A stretch of DNA of 45,286 nt from Anammoximicrobium sp032229885 (GTDB lineage: Bacteria; Planctomycetota; Planctomycetia; Pirellulales; Pirellulaceae), in assembly GCA_032229885.1 (NCBI GenBank), contig JAVYAJ010000307.1, positions 1 through 45,286 of the forward strand. Direction: 5' to 3'. The first letter of the stretch is position 1. The number at the start of each line of letters is the position of its first letter. Below the pieces are notes generated by a model that was given only the letters and a program-made list of their open reading frames with translations, had not been told where the DNA came from and did no database searches. Positions 1 to 8,896 of this stretch are shown one piece after another. The position numbers were made by a program, and so were the translations under genes.

Positions 1-24
1 CGGGCGCACGGGCGCACGGGCGCA
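1..24. repeat. 8-bp tandem repeat at window edge
   Basis: Three exact head-to-tail copies of CGGGCGCA open the window. The array may continue outside it. No gene overlaps it and no function is evident. Confidence 0.6.
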
Positions 25-159
25 AGCCGAGCCATCCCACGCGTAGGCAATCCGCATTCTCGGGGGGCGCGCGGGGGGACGGGACGCGAGGGCGGTGGTG
101 GCATACGGGGGGCGCCCGAGTCGCGCATCGCGTTTGACGAATCGAATCGAGTCGACACA

Positions 160-768
160 GTGACCACACTTTCCGCGACGATCCTCCTGTTTCTCGTGCT
201 CGACCCGGTCGGGAATATCCCGGTGTTTCTCAGCCTGCTCGCGGGCTTGGAACGACGACGGGCCCGAGTCGTACTGGTCAGAGAGTTGCTGATCGCCCTC
301 GGCGTCCTCGTTGCGTTCCTGTTCGGCGGACGTTTCATCCTCGATGTGCTGCAAATCTCCGAGCCGGCGCTCAGCATTGCCGGCGGAATCATTCTCTTTT
401 TGATCGCCTTGAAGATGATTTTTTCCGACGTCAACGAGATCTTCGGCGCATCGCCGGATGGCGAACCGTTCATCGTGCCGCTGGCGATTCCGCTGATCGC
501 CGGTCCCTCCGCCATGGCAACCGTCCTGTTGCTGATGGCTCAGCAGCCAGCGCGCTGGCCCTGTTGGTTTGTGGCGTTGTTCGGCGCTTGGCTCGCCTCA
601 GGAATTCTGCTGTACTTTGCCAGTTCCATCGAACGGCTGCTCGGCAGACGCGGCGAACTGGCGGCTCAGCGTTTATCGGGCATGCTCCTCACGACGGTGG
701 CCGTACAGATGTCGCTGACTGGCATCCATCAATTTCTATCCCTAGCCAGCGCCGCCCACGGCACGTGA
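160..768 (+). CDS. MarC family integral membrane protein
   Basis: A 202-residue hydrophobic protein of the MarC/YchE/YhgN family, whose members are inner-membrane proteins of uncertain transport role; the old link to multiple antibiotic resistance in E. coli was not upheld. The N-terminal segment ends in LDPVGNIP, the family's hallmark 'DP.GN.P' loop after the first membrane helix. About six membrane segments can be seen, including residues near 3-25, 42-60, 68-90, 108-125, 133-153 and 172-192. Length is normal for the family. The start is a GTG directly before the expected family N-terminus, with only a weak ribosome binding site. The gene stands alone; about 410 bases separate it from the next gene. 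Confidence 0.88.
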   Translation: MTTLSATILLFLVLDPVGNIPVFLSLLAGLERRRARVVLVRELLIALGVLVAFLFGGRFILDVLQISEPALSIAGGIILFLIALKMIFSDVNEIFGASPDGEPFIVPLAIPLIAGPSAMATVLLLMAQQPARWPCWFVALFGAWLASGILLYFASSIERLLGRRGELAAQRLSGMLLTTVAVQMSLTGIHQFLSLASAAHGT

Positions 769-921
769 AGCGGCGGGCATACGCTCACGGACACGAGAGA
801 CGGACAGCCTCGCCGGTCCGATGCGTCAGGGGCTGCTCGCGCGCGGCGCGGCCGTAGGACGACGGCCATGCCGAGGCGGCGGAATGGGAAACGGCGCCGC
901 GCGCAAGACTGCTCGCGAAAT

Positions 922-950
922 TTGGCTCGTGTCAGGCCGGCGTGTAGAAT
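922..950 (+). promoter_or_regulatory. Putative sigma-70-type promoter
   Basis: TTGGCT (922-927) and TAGAAT (945-950) are separated by exactly 17 bases, a good match to -35/-10 spacing. It lies about 230 bases before the toroid-protein start at 1182, in a 769-1181 gap where nothing else is evident. Motif match only. Confidence 0.35.
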
Positions 951-1181
951 AGCAACCGATGTAGATCCCGCCGCGCACACGGGTTGCGACGCGGCTGCGG
1001 CATCCCGCCGCAGATCCTTATCGCGGTCGTGCCGCGCGTCGAGTGCGACGGCAGACAAGGTTCGCGCGGCATTCGGGCCCATGTCGCAGCGCGGAGCCTG
1101 GCGACGGAAGGGGCCTTTTTTCCGCGCAACAACGGCTGGCGACGAAGGTCGGGCAGTCCGCAAACGGCGAGGTTGGGTGCG

Positions 1182-2231
1182 ATGATCGTAACGCGACGCG
1201 AGATGTTGAGATCGCTGGGGGCGATGGCGGGTGGACTGATCGTCGCAGACGGATTGGCGCGTCCGGCCGTCGCGGCCAGGCGAGATCCACGCTGGGAAAA
1301 AGCGATTCAGCGCGGACTGGATTGGGTCGTTCGCACCCAATCGCCCATCCGCGGCAACTGGACGGCCGGCAGCTATCCCACGTCGATGACCGCCCTGGCC
1401 GGAACCGCGCTGATCGGCTCGGGGTCGACGACGGTCCAAGGGCCTTATGCCAAGAACATTCGTCGGGCGGTGGACTATCTGTTGAGCAAGTCCCGCGCCA
1501 ACGGGTTGATCGGTGATCCGCAGAGCGATAACCGCTACACCTACGGCCACGGCTTTTCGATGCTGTTTTTGTCCCAAGTGCTGGGCGAAGAACAGGACGA
1601 AGACACGCGGCAATTGCTGGTGGACCACCTGGCGCGGGCCGTCGAGTTCAGTTGTCAGGCGCAAACCAGCGCCGGCGGGTGGGGCTATGTCAGCGCCCGC
1701 GACGGCAACGATTTTGACGAGGGATCGACCACGATCACCCAGGTTCAAGGCTTGCGCGGCTGCCGCAATGCGGGAATTCCCGTCCCCAGCGAATCGATCG
1801 ACAAGGCCAAGAAATACATCTACGAATGCAAAAACCCGGACGGCGGAATTTCCTACAGCTCGCGAAATCGCGGCAGTTCGCGCCCGGCGATCACGGCCGC
1901 GGCCTTAGCCGCGCTGTACAACGCGGGCGACTACGACAGCCAGTACGTGCCGGAGATGCTCGACTATTGCCAAAAGACGCTCAGCAACATCGCCGATCAA
2001 ACCCATTCCTATGGCCACTGGCATTACACGTATCTGTACTACAGCCAAGTGATGTACCGCCAGGCTGTCGGCCAATGGAACGCGTTTCGGGACAAGTTAT
2101 ACGACAAGATCGTGGCCGAGCAGAATGACGAAGGCTATTGGACGGGAAACATCGGCCCGATCTACGTCACGGCCTGCAATTTGATCATGCTCCAGTTGGA
2201 CAAGGCCATCTTGCCGATCTACCAGCGCTGA
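1182..2231 (+). CDS. Secreted prenyltransferase/squalene-cyclase-like alpha-alpha toroid protein
   Basis: A 349-residue protein starting MIVTRREMLRSLG, with a twin-arginine-like signal followed by a hydrophobic stretch ending in VAA, so export is likely. The mature part has repeated helical units of the prenyltransferase/squalene-oxidase-repeat type: segments such as the DWVVRTQ helix, GGWGYVS near residue 165, PDGGISY near residue 223 and EGYWTGN near residue 320 recur at about 50-60 residue spacing. Such folds occur in terpene cyclases, but here no DxDD cyclase motif is seen and the protein is short, so enzymatic function is not claimed. The ATG at 1182 is chosen because it precedes the signal; the reading frame is open upstream to 984, but those residues are Arg-rich and lack a signal. 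It is followed by the Gfo/Idh/MocA gene after a hairpin-bearing gap. Confidence 0.72.
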   Translation: MIVTRREMLRSLGAMAGGLIVADGLARPAVAARRDPRWEKAIQRGLDWVVRTQSPIRGNWTAGSYPTSMTALAGTALIGSGSTTVQGPYAKNIRRAVDYLLSKSRANGLIGDPQSDNRYTYGHGFSMLFLSQVLGEEQDEDTRQLLVDHLARAVEFSCQAQTSAGGWGYVSARDGNDFDEGSTTITQVQGLRGCRNAGIPVPSESIDKAKKYIYECKNPDGGISYSSRNRGSSRPAITAAALAALYNAGDYDSQYVPEMLDYCQKTLSNIADQTHSYGHWHYTYLYYSQVMYRQAVGQWNAFRDKLYDKIVAEQNDEGYWTGNIGPIYVTACNLIMLQLDKAILPIYQR

Positions 2232-2399
2232 TAGAGGCCGCGGGAATCGCTGGAACTGTTCCGTTTCACTGTGCGAGCGGGAAAACGAGCTGCGCGTTTG
2301 CAGTTCGCGGGCCGGGTATCGATCGAGGTCGCGCGTGGCGGCGGCGGCCCGCAGTTGCTAGACTTGCGGGCTGGCGCGTTGTCCCATTTGGATCTGTGC

Positions 2400-2452
2400 G
2401 TAGCGGCGCTCGCCGGCCTGCGGGCTTCCCGCGGTCTGGCGAGCGCCGCTAC
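2400..2452. repeat. Long intergenic hairpin (15-bp perfect arms)
   Basis: GTAGCGGCGCTCGCC (2400-2414) is an exact inverted match of 2438-2452. The 23-base loop holds a second inverted repeat, GCGGG-CTT-CCCGC. It sits between two same-strand genes in the 2232-2576 gap. It has no T-tract, so a REP-like or other intergenic repeat is more likely than a simple terminator, although it could end transcription of the upstream gene. Confidence 0.7.
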
Positions 2453-2576
2453 CCCCAAGGTGTATGTTTGACGACGCACTGGCTGATCGGTTGGTCTCGC
2501 CGTTGCTGTCCGCGGCGGCAGCCTGCGGCGGACGATGTTGGAAGCTCCCATGTTTTTCTCGAGAAAGGCCCCTCGC

Positions 2577-3989
2577 ATGAGCACGGACAACCAGGACTTT
2601 ACGGCCCGGCGCCGGTTCTTGAAGACTGCGGCGGGCAGCGCCGCCGGTTTCACGCTGGCTGGTCTTTCGGTCCCGCGCGTGCACGCCGCCGAGGCCAACA
2701 CGATCCGGTTGGCGTTGATCGGTTGCGGCGGGCGCGGCACGGGCGCGGTGGCCAATGCCATGTCGGCGGGCGGATTGGTCTTGGCGGATGATGGCGGAAC
2801 CAAGCGGGCGGCGGGCTCGGCGGCCGGCGGACCGATTCAACTGGTGGCCATGGCCGACCTCCGCCAGGATCGGCTCGACGGTTCGCACCGCGCCTTGACA
2901 AACCTGCTCGGCGATCGGATCGACGTTCCGCCGGAACGACGTTTTCGCGGCTTCGACGGATATCGGCACGCCATCGACTGTCTGGGGCCCGGCGACGTCG
3001 CGCTGCTGACCACACACGCAGCTTTTCGCGCGCCTCACCTCGAATATGCCATCGAGAAGGGCGTCAACGTATTTATGGAGAAGGAATTTGCCGCGGATCC
3101 GGGCGGAATCAAACGGATTCTGCGCGCGGGCGAGGCGGCCGAGAAGAAGAATCTCAAGATCGCCGCTGGGCTGATGTGCCGCCATTCCGCGGCCCGCCAG
3201 GCGTTGATTGGGCGGATCCGCGACGGCGCCCTGGGCGACGTCCAACTGGTTCGAGCCTATCGCATGGATGCCGGCTATCGCATGGGGCCGTTTCCGCGGG
3301 GCGAGAATGAACTGCTCTGGCAACTCAGCCCCGGGCATCCGTACCAGTTCATGTGGTCTTCGGGCGGGATCTTCATCGAGCTGATGATTCACCAGATCGA
3401 CGAGTGCTTTTGGATCAAGGACGCGTGGCCCGTCGCCGCGCACGGCGTGGGCGGGCGTTATGCGGGCAGCGCGGATTGCAGCCAGAACCTCGACAGCTAC
3501 TCGATCGAGTACACGTTCGCCGACGGCGCCAAAGCGCTGGTCACTGGTCGGTATATTCCCAACTGCTACAACGACTTTGCCACGTACGTCCACGGGACCC
3601 AATGCGCGGCCCAGTTTTCCGGCAACGTCCATCAACCGTCTTGCCAGATCTACAAGGACCAGAATCCGGACCCGCGCAGCGTCGCCTGGCGTCCAGAGGG
3701 CGAGTTGGTCAATCCGTGGCAGGCCGAGTGGGACGTGCTGTTGAGCGCCATCCGCCAGGATCGGCCGCACAACGAAGCGCGCCGCGCCGCGTTGGCGAAT
3801 CTAGGGGCCATCATGGGACGTGCGGCTGTGCACATGGGTCAGATCATCACGTGGGACCAAGCCATGGCGTCGGACTTCCAGTTTTGCAGCGACGTGGACA
3901 AGCTGACCGACGACAGTCCCGCCCCGGTTCAGGCCGATGATCAAGGCCGCTATCCGGCCCCGGTTCCCGGCCGCTGGGTGGAAATCTAA
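2577..3989 (+). CDS. Gfo/Idh/MocA family oxidoreductase, Tat-exported
   Basis: A 470-residue NAD(P)-dependent oxidoreductase-like protein. The N-terminus carries ARRRFLKTAAG, a clear twin-arginine signal, with cleavage likely near VHA-AE at residue 37. Then comes the Rossmann fold with IGCGGRGTG (residues 48-56) and, near residue 175, a MEKEF motif where most relatives have EKP. The middle and C-terminal parts match the substrate-binding alpha/beta domain of the family. Family members oxidise or reduce sugars, inositols and amino sugars; in planctomycetes many exported paralogues of this type exist with unknown substrates. The start at 2577 has GAGAAAGG seven to eight bases upstream; the ATG at 2535 would put 14 unneeded residues before the signal. 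The lysine-to-substrate chemistry cannot be assigned from sequence alone. Confidence 0.87.
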   Translation: MSTDNQDFTARRRFLKTAAGSAAGFTLAGLSVPRVHAAEANTIRLALIGCGGRGTGAVANAMSAGGLVLADDGGTKRAAGSAAGGPIQLVAMADLRQDRLDGSHRALTNLLGDRIDVPPERRFRGFDGYRHAIDCLGPGDVALLTTHAAFRAPHLEYAIEKGVNVFMEKEFAADPGGIKRILRAGEAAEKKNLKIAAGLMCRHSAARQALIGRIRDGALGDVQLVRAYRMDAGYRMGPFPRGENELLWQLSPGHPYQFMWSSGGIFIELMIHQIDECFWIKDAWPVAAHGVGGRYAGSADCSQNLDSYSIEYTFADGAKALVTGRYIPNCYNDFATYVHGTQCAAQFSGNVHQPSCQIYKDQNPDPRSVAWRPEGELVNPWQAEWDVLLSAIRQDRPHNEARRAALANLGAIMGRAAVHMGQIITWDQAMASDFQFCSDVDKLTDDSPAPVQADDQGRYPAPVPGRWVEI

Positions 3990-4101
3990 CGCCTGCCGTT
4001 TGGCCACGAGTACGGGCCTCGTCGGCAACTTGCACGTTTGCAGTCATTCCTGCCGATACCCATCGGCCGGAATGATGAAAGCGGCGCGGATCGAGAGTCG
4101 A

Positions 4102-4230
4102 ATGATCGTCCAGGCGGCAACCAGCCACATCAAAGGCGCCTACTTTGCGGGCCGGTATCGACGGCTGGTTGCCCGGCAGGGTGAGAAACACTCCCTGCTA
4201 GAGGAGGGTCACAGCATCTCGGTCATTTTT
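4102..4230 (+). pseudogene. Remnant of IS110-type transposase C-terminus
   Basis: One frame here encodes about 43 residues resembling the C-terminal end of IS110/IS116/IS902 transposases: an HIKGAYFAGRYRRLVAR segment followed by an EGHSISVIF segment. In intact enzymes this is the 'T..YL..QYRRLA.R.G.KRA...V.HSIL' region after the serine-containing transposase_20 domain. The rest of the protein is missing, the frame runs out into unrelated sequence, and no RuvC-like DEDD part is present upstream. I infer a decayed insertion. The match is from memory of the family and is short. Confidence 0.55.
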
Positions 4231-4964
4231 GAATCTTGCCCCATCAAGTGCGGCTTCGGGGTACAAGCTCGCCTGTTTGGCGATAATTTCGGCTGTTTGT
4301 CGGATTTGAACTATTCTCAGAACGTCGAGGCGCTGTTACTATTATCGATATCGGTGGCGCAGGAATGGCCGCCATGCGGATGTTGGTTCCGTGTTTTTTA
4401 GCAAATGTGATGCCCCGCGTCTCCAGAGCAATCTGTGCGAGGAGCGGGCGATTTGCGACAAGCGATTCGAGTTCAGTTTCCGGAATATATGATCCGGCGA
4501 CGTAATCAGCCAGCCGTCGAAATGCTGACGGTTTGACGCGTATGTGCTTTGTCCTGATGATCCTGCGATTGATGTGGGGCGCCACGCTGGGCGGCAATCT
4601 TGCGGCCCGAGTGGTTCCCGTCCAGTCCGCCGATGGCCTCGGGCATCGCCGCCGGAGCGCAGGTCCGGAATGGACTGACTGGACGTGCGGTCGCGAGTGG
4701 CTGATGGGACGACCTGAATCCCGGCAAGACCAGAGCATATTCAGATGGGTGACAACGATAGACGGATGGGGTTGTTTTTGGCCAGTCGGCGGCGCGCGCT
4801 CGCGATGGCCGAACGATCGGCGTTGATTTCCGACCGTGTTGGCTCGATCTGACTGACGGTGTGTCGACATTTCTGGTCTGGTACGTGAACTCGTAGCCTC
4901 TGCAGATCGCTCGTCTCTCTGCCTGCCCGGGGACGCTCCTGAACTATGACATAAGGAGCGGACC
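4231..4964. other. Gene-poor region with lower GC
   Basis: No convincing gene. The first 300 bases are distinctly AT-richer than the surroundings, which fits decayed mobile DNA next to the IS110 remnant. Open frames on both strands here have atypical, Arg/Ser/Pro-rich composition. The last 20 bases contain the RNase Y ribosome binding site. Confidence 0.5.
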
Positions 4965-6518
4965 GTGACCGAGTTCATTGCTGCCCTTGTTGCGGCCGTG
5001 ATCGCCGCCGGTTCGACGTATGCGATCATCCGCGTCTGGACCCGGCTGCGCCGCGAAGACGCGCTGACCGAGGCCCAGCGGATCATCGCTCAAGCGAACC
5101 TGGACGCGGCCAATCGTCTGAAGTCGGCCGAGTTGGAAATCAAGGAAAAATCAATTCAGCAGAAGGCGGAGACGGAGCGCGAAGCTTCTCGATTGCGCGA
5201 CCAGCTTCGCGAGCGAGAACGCGGGCTGGACAAGCGCGAGGAGACGCTTGCCCAGCTAACGGACGCCGTGCAGAAGCAAGAGCAGTTGGTGGAAACGGCT
5301 CAGCGCCGGCTGACCGAGCGGCTGGACGAGTGTGCGCGGCAGAGCGACGAGTTGAGTCGATCGCTGGAAGTCCAGCGGCAGACGCTGCACACGCTCAGCG
5401 GGCTCAGCCGCGACGAGGCCACCCAGCGGCTGCTGGGCGCGCTCGAGGACGAGTTGGCCCAAGAGACCGGGCAGATCATTCTGCGTCACGAACGCCAGAT
5501 CGCCGAACGCTGCGAGGCCTTGTCGCGCGAAATGCTGTTGACGGCGCTGCACCGCTATGCCGCGGCCCATACGGCGGAGAGCACGACCAGCACCGTCGAT
5601 ATCCCCAGCGATGACATGAAAGGGCGGATCATCGGGCGCGAGGGTCGAAACATCCGGGCGTTCGAGAAACGGACCGGCGTGGATGTGATCATCGACGACA
5701 CGCCGGGGATCGTGATCGTGAGCGGATTCGACCCCGTGCGCCGCGAGATTGCTCGCCAGGCTCTGGAGAAGCTGATCCTCGACGGCCGGATTCACCCGGC
5801 CCGCATCGAAGAGATCGTCGGCGAGACCGAAAAGGAAATCGAAAAGTACATCCTCCGCAAAGGCCAGGAAGCCGTGCAGGAGGTGAACGTTCCCAACCTG
5901 CACGAGCGGCTGCTGTATATGCTTGGGCGGCTGCATTTCCGCACCAGTTACAGCCAGAATGTGCTCCGTCATTCCGTCGAGGTCGCGTTTCTAGCCGGCA
6001 TGTTGGCGGAAATGATCGGTTTGAACGGAGATCTCGCTCGCCGGTGCGGCTTGCTGCACGACATCGGCAAGGCCGCCGATCACGAGTTGGAAGGCGGCCA
6101 TCCCAAGATCGGCGCCGACCTGCTCAAACGGCATGGCGAACGCAAAGAGGTTGTCCACGCGGCGCTGGGGCATCACGACGAGATCATCGCCGAGTACCCC
6201 TATACGGTGCTGGTTGCGACCGGCGACGCGTGCAGCGCCTCGCGTCCCGGGGCCCGGCGCGAGTCGCTCGAGCGTTACATCAAACGCATGGAAGAGTTAG
6301 AGACCATCGCCTCCGGCTTTCCCGGCGTCCAGCAGGCGTTCGCCATCCAGGCGGGGCGAGAATTGCGAGTCATGGTCAGCGCAAAGAACACGGACGACGC
6401 ACGAGCCGCCCGTGTCTGTCGCGAGATCGCCAAAGCATTCGAAGAGCGGCTGACGTATCCGGGCGAAATCAAGGTCACCGTCATTCGCGAGTCCCGTTTC
6501 ACCGAGATCGCGCACTAG
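4965..6518 (+). CDS. rny: Ribonuclease Y
   Basis: A 517-residue membrane-anchored endoribonuclease that starts mRNA decay and processes RNA 5' of AU-rich sites. Order of domains: a single N-terminal membrane helix (about residues 5-25), a long charged coiled coil (30-200), a KH RNA-binding domain with GRIIGREGRNIRAFE (GREG loop at 224-227), then a metal-dependent HD domain with the LLHDIGKA motif (HD at 365-366) and a downstream HHDEI motif. The length is the usual one. The start is a GTG with AAGGAGCG eight bases upstream. All key residues are present. It is monocistronic, ending in a strong hairpin shared with the convergent lipoprotein gene. An RNase E/G gene is also in this window, so this organism probably has both decay initiators. 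Confidence 0.96.
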   Translation: MTEFIAALVAAVIAAGSTYAIIRVWTRLRREDALTEAQRIIAQANLDAANRLKSAELEIKEKSIQQKAETEREASRLRDQLRERERGLDKREETLAQLTDAVQKQEQLVETAQRRLTERLDECARQSDELSRSLEVQRQTLHTLSGLSRDEATQRLLGALEDELAQETGQIILRHERQIAERCEALSREMLLTALHRYAAAHTAESTTSTVDIPSDDMKGRIIGREGRNIRAFEKRTGVDVIIDDTPGIVIVSGFDPVRREIARQALEKLILDGRIHPARIEEIVGETEKEIEKYILRKGQEAVQEVNVPNLHERLLYMLGRLHFRTSYSQNVLRHSVEVAFLAGMLAEMIGLNGDLARRCGLLHDIGKAADHELEGGHPKIGADLLKRHGERKEVVHAALGHHDEIIAEYPYTVLVATGDACSASRPGARRESLERYIKRMEELETIASGFPGVQQAFAIQAGRELRVMVSAKNTDDARAARVCREIAKAFEERLTYPGEIKVTVIRESRFTEIAH

Positions 6519-6520
6519 CG

Positions 6521-6550
6521 CCGCGAGCCGGGGCGCACCCCGGCCCGCGG
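6521..6550. terminator. Bidirectional hairpin between rny and lipoprotein gene
   Basis: CCGCG-A-GCCGGGG-CGCA-CCCCGGC-C-CGCGG forms a 12-bp stem with one A/C mismatch and a four-base loop. It fills the 39-base gap between convergent genes. There is no T-tract, so efficiency as an intrinsic terminator is uncertain. Confidence 0.6.
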
Positions 6551-6557
6551 CAGGCGT

Positions 6558-7133
6558 TCAGTAGGTGGGCGACGTGCCTGTATCGACGTTGCCGACCATG
6601 TGGAAGTGGTTGTGGTCAACGTAGATGACTTCCATCGCTTCCTCGTCCTTGAGCGTGTGGGGGATCGGCCAGCCGACGCGCACGACGCGGGTGTAGTAGA
6701 CCGTGCATTTGTAGTGCGCGTGGTGCAGTTGCGCCGGTCCGATCAGCGGAACCACTCGCGGTGGATCGACATAGTCGGCGATCTTTTCCTTGACGATCCG
6801 CACGTCGTTGATCTGGGTTTCATGGAGCAGGGGCAGACCGCCCGCGGTCGGGTGCGCCCGCTCGAAAGCGCGCATGACCTCGTCGTCGCTCGGTTCATCC
6901 AAGGCCGCGGTCGGACCGCCCGCCGTGATCGGACCGAGGATCGGCACGGAATCGTAACGCTCGGCGCTCCAGAACTCGTCTTCCTTCATCTTCTGAAAAT
7001 ACGGACTCACCGGAATGGGGATCGCCACCAACCCCAGCGAATTGCCTTCGGTGAGGTGCACGCATCCGGCATTGCTCAGCGAAAGGCAAGCCAGCGTCAG
7101 CGAAAGCATGAGGATAGTGAATCTGTGCGACAT
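6558..7133 (-). CDS. Planctomycete-type lipoprotein of unknown function
   Basis: A 191-residue protein beginning with a lipoprotein signal: hydrophobic segment, then LSNAGC lipobox with the cysteine at residue 23, so it should be lipid-anchored outside the cytoplasmic membrane. The mature part has no domain I recognise; it ends in a segment containing HYKCTVYYTR and IYVDHNHFHMVG, a His-rich C-terminal end. Start chosen for the signal and a GAGGGAC ribosome binding site upstream. It is convergent with rny and separated by about 140 bases from the RluA gene behind it on the same strand, so probably not one operon. Confidence 0.7.
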   Translation of the reverse strand: MSHRFTILMLSLTLACLSLSNAGCVHLTEGNSLGLVAIPIPVSPYFQKMKEDEFWSAERYDSVPILGPITAGGPTAALDEPSDDEVMRAFERAHPTAGGLPLLHETQINDVRIVKEKIADYVDPPRVVPLIGPAQLHHAHYKCTVYYTRVVRVGWPIPHTLKDEEAMEVIYVDHNHFHMVGNVDTGTSPTY

Positions 7134-7275
7134 GGACTTGTCCCTCGATTTTTCACGATCATGTCTAACGCTACATATCGTGTTAACCTAGGGGAAACTT
7201 GCGGATTTTTTGGATAATTCGGAGAAAGACGATCGTGCGGATCCTCGCAGGCCGGCCTTCAGCCACGCCGCACGC

Positions 7276-8028
7276 TCAATCGCATTCCAGTGCTGGCGCA
7301 TCCGTCTCGTCCAGCAGGTCTTGCCAAGCTGAGCTCGTCCAAACGCTGGGCAGGGGTACGATCTGGGCGACCCGCTCTCGTGTCATGGGATGCTGGAACT
7401 CGATCCTGCGGCCGTGCAAGGCGATCCAGCGACGGCGAAAATCGTCGGTAACCGGGCCGAACGGCAACTGAGAACCATATTGAATGTCGCCGAGGATCGG
7501 GTGCCCGCGCGACGCCGTCTGGATGCGGATTTGGTGCATCCGGCCGGTCTCGAGTTCGATCCGCAGCCACGAGACGTCGCTGCCCGCAGCGCATACGTGA
7601 TAGTGAAGCACCGCTTGGCGCGCTTCCGGATGATCGGCAGGGACAAGTTCGGCTCGAGCTTCGTCGGGGATTTTCCGAAGCCAGTCGATCCAGGTTCCCG
7701 AGCTGGGCGTCAGCCGCCCCTCGACTAGCGCCCAGTACGTCTTGTTCACGCTTCGGGCAGCGAACTGTTCGGCCAACCGCCGGGCGGCGCGCACGTGTCG
7801 CGCCAGCACGAGCGCGCCAGATGCTGGACGATCCAAGCGATGGGGGACGCCGAGGTAGATGTTGCCCAGCTTGCCGTCGCGCGCACGAAGAAAATCTTTG
7901 ACTCGCGTCTCCAGGCTATCGATTCCGGGGGGCGCTTGAGTCGCGACTCCGCCCGGCTTGGCGACCACCAGGCAAGGCCCCTGTTCGTACAAGAGGTCAA
8001 AGCCACTGGGTTGCAGCGAAACCGGCAT
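7276..8028 (-). CDS. RluA family RNA pseudouridine synthase
   Basis: A 250-residue enzyme that isomerises specific uridines in rRNA or tRNA to pseudouridine. The catalytic motif is HRLDRPASG with Asp66; most relatives have HRLDRxTSG, so the Thr is Ala here while the Asp and both Arg are kept. Downstream, TGRMHQIRIQ and HPILGDIQYG are the other family landmarks. No S4 domain precedes the catalytic domain, which is like RluA/RluF-short forms and TruC. The target site cannot be deduced. Length is typical of single-domain members. Confidence 0.9.
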   Translation of the reverse strand: MPVSLQPSGFDLLYEQGPCLVVAKPGGVATQAPPGIDSLETRVKDFLRARDGKLGNIYLGVPHRLDRPASGALVLARHVRAARRLAEQFAARSVNKTYWALVEGRLTPSSGTWIDWLRKIPDEARAELVPADHPEARQAVLHYHVCAAGSDVSWLRIELETGRMHQIRIQTASRGHPILGDIQYGSQLPFGPVTDDFRRRWIALHGRRIEFQHPMTRERVAQIVPLPSVWTSSAWQDLLDETDAPALECD

Positions 8029-8896
8029 GAGGTCAATTCCACCGAAAGATCAATTGTCGCGCCAGACATCACCAGACGCGCGGCGGCGCCCGTCCCGCGA
8101 CACTACCAAATCCGCTGCGCCGCCGGCAAGCCCTCGACCGGGTGCTCGATGCCAGCCTTCCGCACCGCCGGACACGAATCGCGCGGACGACGAATCGGTC
8201 GCCAGCGCGGCTCGCATCGGCCGGCGGACGAGGGTGTGCGCGCTGCGTCGCAAGTCGTACAGACAGTGCCGCAAGTCAGAATTCAGCGCCCACGACGGAC
8301 AATTCTTGCCTAGTTGATCAGCCTGGAGCACATCCGTCGAGGCAAGCCCATGCCACGCTGGAGAGCCACGCTCCGTCGTGGCCACAAGCGGGGCGTGACC
8401 GCAAGCGGGTGACCGCAACGGAACGCGTCCCTCCAGGACGGCGCACTCCCCTGCGCTCGCCGTCCAGCCATTTCGCTTACCATTCTGTTCCGCTCAGATC
8501 GTTCTTCTGGCAATCTGCGCCGACGTCTCGTTCCGCGTCCCATCGATTCCGATTTCTGGCACGCGTGCTGCGTGAGCAGACGGGAACCCGGCATCCGATG
8601 GTGTCCGCAATCACCGATCCGTTCGGCAACGGACGAGAAGGCCAGTCGACCGCCGAGAGGGGGGGGCCGACGCGTCGCTCGCTTGCGCGTCTGGATTTTT
8701 CCCGAATTATCGCACAATTTGTACGAATGTCGGCTCGTCGCGCCACTATTTAGAATGCTTGCCGCACCCGCGCAGGCGTTCGTTTTTATGCGTTTGTGGG
8801 CCGCTGGCGATCCGATTTGCGTCTTTCCGTCGCGTTGCGGAACCGGATCCAGTTGGAACGTCGCGAGAGCCTGCCTTGAAGGAATCGAGTTGTGCG
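8029..8896. other. Intergenic region upstream of large membrane protein
   Basis: About 870 bases without a convincing gene. It contains copy A of a dispersed repeat (8341-8448), a run of seven G at about 8661, and an AT-rich stretch at 8695-8760 ending in TAGAAT (8751-8756), a possible -10 element for the gene starting at 8897; no well-spaced -35 was found. Confidence 0.5.
8341..8448 (+). repeat. Dispersed intergenic repeat, copy A
   Basis: This segment matches the reverse complement of 24091-24183. Two blocks are shared: one with AAGCCCATGCCACGCTGGAG followed by GCCACGCTCC, and one with GAACGCGTCC and CCAGGACGGCGCA. The first block forms an imperfect inverted repeat around GCCACGC. No coding potential is evident, and I judge it an interspersed repeat family. 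Confidence 0.6.

Noticed and set aside
4244..5086. Long minus-strand open frame opposite the rny start
   Set aside because: Composition is Arg/Ser/Pro-rich without any family likeness and it overlaps the clearly real rny gene; high GC gives many such frames.
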